DNA of 36,463 nucleotides. It comes from a gamma proteobacterium endosymbiont of Lamellibrachia anaximandri. Lineage in GTDB: Bacteria > Pseudomonadota > Gammaproteobacteria > Chromatiales > Chromatiaceae. Positions 33,648 to 36,463 of the stretch are shown here, one piece after another; within the stretch, counting starts at the first letter, position 1, and each line of letters begins with the position of its first letter. The notes under the pieces are model-generated. The model worked only from the letters and a program-made list of their open reading frames with translations, was not told the DNA's origin and did no database searches. The position numbers and the translations under genes were made by a program. The DNA lies in the NCBI GenBank assembly GCA_016756835.1, contig JAESPE010000032.1:1-36463 (forward strand). Direction: 5' to 3'.

Positions 33648-34685
33648 ATGGACTTTCTGACGAACCTTGCTGATCTCTATCTGGATGCTGCTCCCTGGCT
33701 GCTGTTGGGACTGATTGCAGCCGGGCTGATCAAAGCCTGGCTGCCGGAGGATCGTCTCAACCAGTGGCTGGGCGGAGAGGGTCTTTGGCCTGTCATCAAG
33801 GCCGCCCTGATCGGTGCTCCGCTCCCCCTCTGCTCCTGCGGCGTACTACCTGCAGCACTGGGCATTCGACGAGCCGGTGCATCCAAAGGCGTCACTCTCT
33901 CCTTCATGATCGCCACGCCAGAGACAGGCCCTGACTCTATCGCTGTCTCCTACGCCCTGCTCGGTCCTTTCATGGCAGTGGTTCGCCCCATCGCCGCTGT
34001 CCTGAGTGCGGTGTTTACCGGACTATTGGCCACGAAGGAGCAGAAGAAACCTCTCCCCCTGGCGATGGCTTGTAGTGGCGGCAGCTGTTGCGGAAATGGC
34101 TGCCAAACCGGGGAAATTGACTCCCCTCCGGGTCCTCTCAACAAGAGCTTGCAGGGCCTGCGTTACGCCTTCAGTGATATCCTCGACGACCTTGTACTGT
34201 GGCTTGGGCTGGGGCTTGTTCTCGCAGCGCTGGTAGCCACACTGGTTCCCCCCCTGACGATGGCCGAGTGGGGCAGCGGACTATCCGCAAAAGTGTTGAT
34301 GCTGTTGGTGGGTGTACCGATGTACGTTTGCGCTACCGCCTCCACTCCCATTGCCGCTGGGTTACTTCTCGCGGGTATCTCCCCCGGCACCGTGTTGGTC
34401 TTCCTGCTGGCAGGACCCGCAACAAATATCGCCACAATTGCAGTGATAACAAGGGAAATGGGGAAAATGACCACAGTGGCCTATCTTTCGGGCATCAGCC
34501 TGGCGAGTATTTTACTCGGGTTGGTAACGGACCATCTTGTCACTATACTCGACATCGACATCATGGCTCAGCTCGATATGAGCGGTGAAAGCCTGCCTCA
34601 ATGGGTTGCACTTATCAGCGGTGCTCTGTTGCTGATATTTGCCATCAAACCACTGCGGCGATATTTGGGAAGCATGCAGAAATAA
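33648..34685 (+). CDS. SO_0444-type permease (putative Cu/Zn efflux, DUF318 family)
   Basis: A 345-aa inner-membrane protein with about 8-10 helices. Family marks are the repeated PLPLCSCGVLP (Cys62/Cys64) and, in the second half, VCATASTPIAAGLLLAG with GPATNIATIAVI. A cytoplasmic or loop segment between the halves holds CSGGSCCGNGC (Cys142, 147, 148, 152), a probable metal-binding patch. Relatives are annotated as Cu/Zn efflux or arsenic permeases. It follows czcA by 60 nt across a palindromic repeat, so may be co-transcribed. The position supports a metal-export role; arsenic genes are absent. Confidence 0.83.
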   Translation: MDFLTNLADLYLDAAPWLLLGLIAAGLIKAWLPEDRLNQWLGGEGLWPVIKAALIGAPLPLCSCGVLPAALGIRRAGASKGVTLSFMIATPETGPDSIAVSYALLGPFMAVVRPIAAVLSAVFTGLLATKEQKKPLPLAMACSGGSCCGNGCQTGEIDSPPGPLNKSLQGLRYAFSDILDDLVLWLGLGLVLAALVATLVPPLTMAEWGSGLSAKVLMLLVGVPMYVCATASTPIAAGLLLAGISPGTVLVFLLAGPATNIATIAVITREMGKMTTVAYLSGISLASILLGLVTDHLVTILDIDIMAQLDMSGESLPQWVALISGALLLIFAIKPLRRYLGSMQK

Positions 34686-34747
34686 CTGCCCTGTATTGCA
34701 GCAATTCATTTCCGCACCTACCAGACGCCTTCCTACCGGCTGATTTG

Positions 34748-34776
34748 TTGACATTCTGAATGCGAATCATTATTAT
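34748..34776 (+). promoter_or_regulatory. sigma-70 promoter for LbtU-like gene
   Basis: TTGACA (34748-34753), exactly 17 nt, TATTAT (34771-34776). A start is expected near 34783, giving a leader of about 130 nt before ATG 34914. Confidence 0.8.
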
Positions 34777-34781
34777 TCGCA
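34761..34781. promoter_or_regulatory. Fur-box-like palindrome over the -10
   Basis: Arms TGCGAAT (34761-34767) and ATTCGCA (34775-34781) flank CATTATT. The AT-rich core resembles the Fur consensus (repeated NATWAT), and it overlaps the -10 box, a repressing position. It fits iron control of a siderophore-type porin. Confidence 0.65.
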
Positions 34782-34913
34782 CCTCAAATAACCCTGTGTC
34801 GTTTACTGTCGCCTGAACGGCGGCGAGAAAGAGACTATTTTCAGCCAGCCAACCAGGGCCCTCCAGGTCTTGGCAGCCAGCCAGTATCGTGTTGCTGATC
34901 CTGAGAGGAAGTA

Positions 34914-36053
34914 ATGAACAGAAAGAGAATGATTGCCGGTTTCCTGGCGACGATGATTGGTGCCTGCGTACCACTATCCACTCCCCTAGCTGATGAGGAC
35001 AAACTGCGACCGGAGATCCTGAATCTCAAACACAAGGTCGAGCGTCTGGAGAAGAGCCGCAAGACGGTTGATAGTTCCAAGCTAACGGAGGCGGACTGGT
35101 CGAAGAATATCACCCTGAGCGGTCTGGTGGAGATCGAGACGGGATACAGCGATGGTCCGGATGGCAGTCAGAGTGATATCAGTCTGGCAACAGTAGAGCT
35201 GGGGATCGACGCTCAGGTCACCCTCTGGGTAAACGCGCATGTGTTGATTCTGTATGAAGAGGATGGGAGCGACTCCCCCGAGATCGACGAAGGGATCGTC
35301 ACTCTGCAAAACCAGGCTATTTCACCCTTCTCCCTTGCCATCGGCCGCATGACTCTGCCCTTCGGAAACTACGAGAGTGCCATGGTCTCCGATCCGCTCA
35401 CCCTGGAGATCGGCGAAATCCGGGAGGCCGCCCTGCAGGCAGGTTATAACCCGGGTGGTTTCTACAGTTCAGCCTTTATCTTCAATGGAGAGACAAAAAC
35501 GGGCGGCAGTGAGTCCATCAACCAGTACGGTTTCAACCTGGGACTGGTACAGGATAAGGAAGGGGCGGATTTTGGCTACGACATCGGCCTCTCCTGGACC
35601 AATAATCTGGCTGACTCGAATAGCCTGCAGGACGCCGTTGCCAATCCTTTCAACCTGACCGGTAAGGTCTCAGGCTACAGCATCCACGCCCTGGCAACCA
35701 CAGGCCCGTTCACCGTCATTGGTGAGTATCTTACTGCATCCAGCGTCTTCAACAGTGCCGATCTGGCCTTTAACGGCGCTGGCGCCAAACCGGTCGCATT
35801 TAACGTCGAAGCGAACTACATCTTCTCCCTTGCCGACAAGGAGGCGATCATCGCCATTGCCTGGCAGGGAACGCAAGAGGCCCTTGCCCTGGCATTGCCG
35901 GAGAGCCGTTATCTCGCAACCCTCTCTGTGGGGATCGGCGAGAACACAGTCCTCTCCTTCGAGTACGCCCACGATGAGGATTACGCAGCCAGCGAAGGGG
36001 GCAGCGGCGAGGCCACCGACACCATCACCGCCCAGCTCGCCGTGGTATTTTGA
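34914..36053 (+). CDS. LbtU-family outer-membrane siderophore porin
   Basis: A 379-aa outer-membrane beta-barrel. The signal peptide (IAGFLATMIGACVPLSTPLA) is followed by a short coiled coil (EILNLKHKVERLEKS, residues ~33-50). A 16-strand-like barrel follows, with motifs such as ITLSGLVEIETGYSD, LAIGRMTLPFGNYESAMVSDPLTLEIGE and a terminal strand AQLAVVF ending in Phe. Members related to Legionella LbtU are thought to take up siderophore. A Fur-box-like site in the promoter supports iron regulation. Start ATG 34914 has GAGGAAG upstream. No siderophore biosynthesis or TonB genes are in the window. Confidence 0.8.
   Translation: MNRKRMIAGFLATMIGACVPLSTPLADEDKLRPEILNLKHKVERLEKSRKTVDSSKLTEADWSKNITLSGLVEIETGYSDGPDGSQSDISLATVELGIDAQVTLWVNAHVLILYEEDGSDSPEIDEGIVTLQNQAISPFSLAIGRMTLPFGNYESAMVSDPLTLEIGEIREAALQAGYNPGGFYSSAFIFNGETKTGGSESINQYGFNLGLVQDKEGADFGYDIGLSWTNNLADSNSLQDAVANPFNLTGKVSGYSIHALATTGPFTVIGEYLTASSVFNSADLAFNGAGAKPVAFNVEANYIFSLADKEAIIAIAWQGTQEALALALPESRYLATLSVGIGENTVLSFEYAHDEDYAASEGGSGEATDTITAQLAVVF

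Positions 36054-36463
<410 letters not shown>

Overview
The window looks like chromosomal DNA from a gammaproteobacterium, plausibly a sulfur-oxidising member near the Chromatiales. The basis is a YbiT-type ABC-F ATPase, an EnvZ/OmpR-type pair, an LbtU-like outer-membrane porin, a tusA-dsrE2 sulfur-carrier pair and several REP-like extragenic palindromes. The exact genus cannot be read from the sequence. The left edge cuts into, or is misjoined to, ybiT, so the window may be a contig with repeat-like ends.

Layout. (1) 1-1429: ybiT-like ABC-F ATPase lacking its normal N-terminus. (2) 1436-8055, minus strand: a complete type I Wadjet anti-plasmid system (jetA, jetB, jetC, jetD) whose genes overlap by 1-14 nt. 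(3) 8302-19169: a nitrate assimilation region. On the minus strand are nirB, nirD, a cytoplasmic molybdenum nitrate reductase (nasA type) and an unusual four-cluster Fe-S protein fused to a DmsC-like membrane anchor. Divergently on the plus strand are a NarK/NasA-type nitrate transporter and a PP2C phosphatase/Ser-Thr kinase fusion with a C-terminal membrane segment. The divergent intergenic region carries a good sigma-54 -24/-12 element facing each way and an NtrC-like dyad, so both arms look nitrogen-controlled. (4) 19242-23148: a small secreted protein, an OmpR/EnvZ-type two-component pair and a convergent BBP2-like outer-membrane barrel. (5) 23713-24960: a secreted thrombospondin-type-3 repeat protein and a secreted DUF2202 ferritin-like protein. 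(6) 25326-26928: a TetR regulator, tusA and dsrE2. The 12-bp core GACCGACCGGTC occurs in the tetR promoter and again ahead of tusA, and a strong intrinsic terminator follows dsrE2. (7) 27073-34685: a small Cys-containing secreted protein, then a metal-efflux cluster: His-rich periplasmic peptide, CzcC/CzcB/CzcA-type RND pump and a Cys-rich SO_0444-type permease. (8) 34748-36053: an LbtU-like porin behind a sigma-70 promoter overlapped by a Fur-box-like palindrome. (9) 36054-36463: no supported gene.

How it fits together. The nitrate block would import nitrate, reduce it to nitrite with a possibly quinol-fed cytoplasmic enzyme, and reduce nitrite to ammonium with NirBD. The kinase/phosphatase co-directional with the transporter suggests post-translational control of uptake. 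The tusA-dsrE2 unit would move sulfane sulfur under TetR control. The efflux block combines periplasmic metal binding, trans-envelope RND export and an inner-membrane permease. The Wadjet locus is the clear defence system. Less familiar and worth follow-up are the Fe-S/anchor fusion, the kinase-transporter unit, the duplicated TetR operator and the REP palindrome that encodes the end of CzcA.
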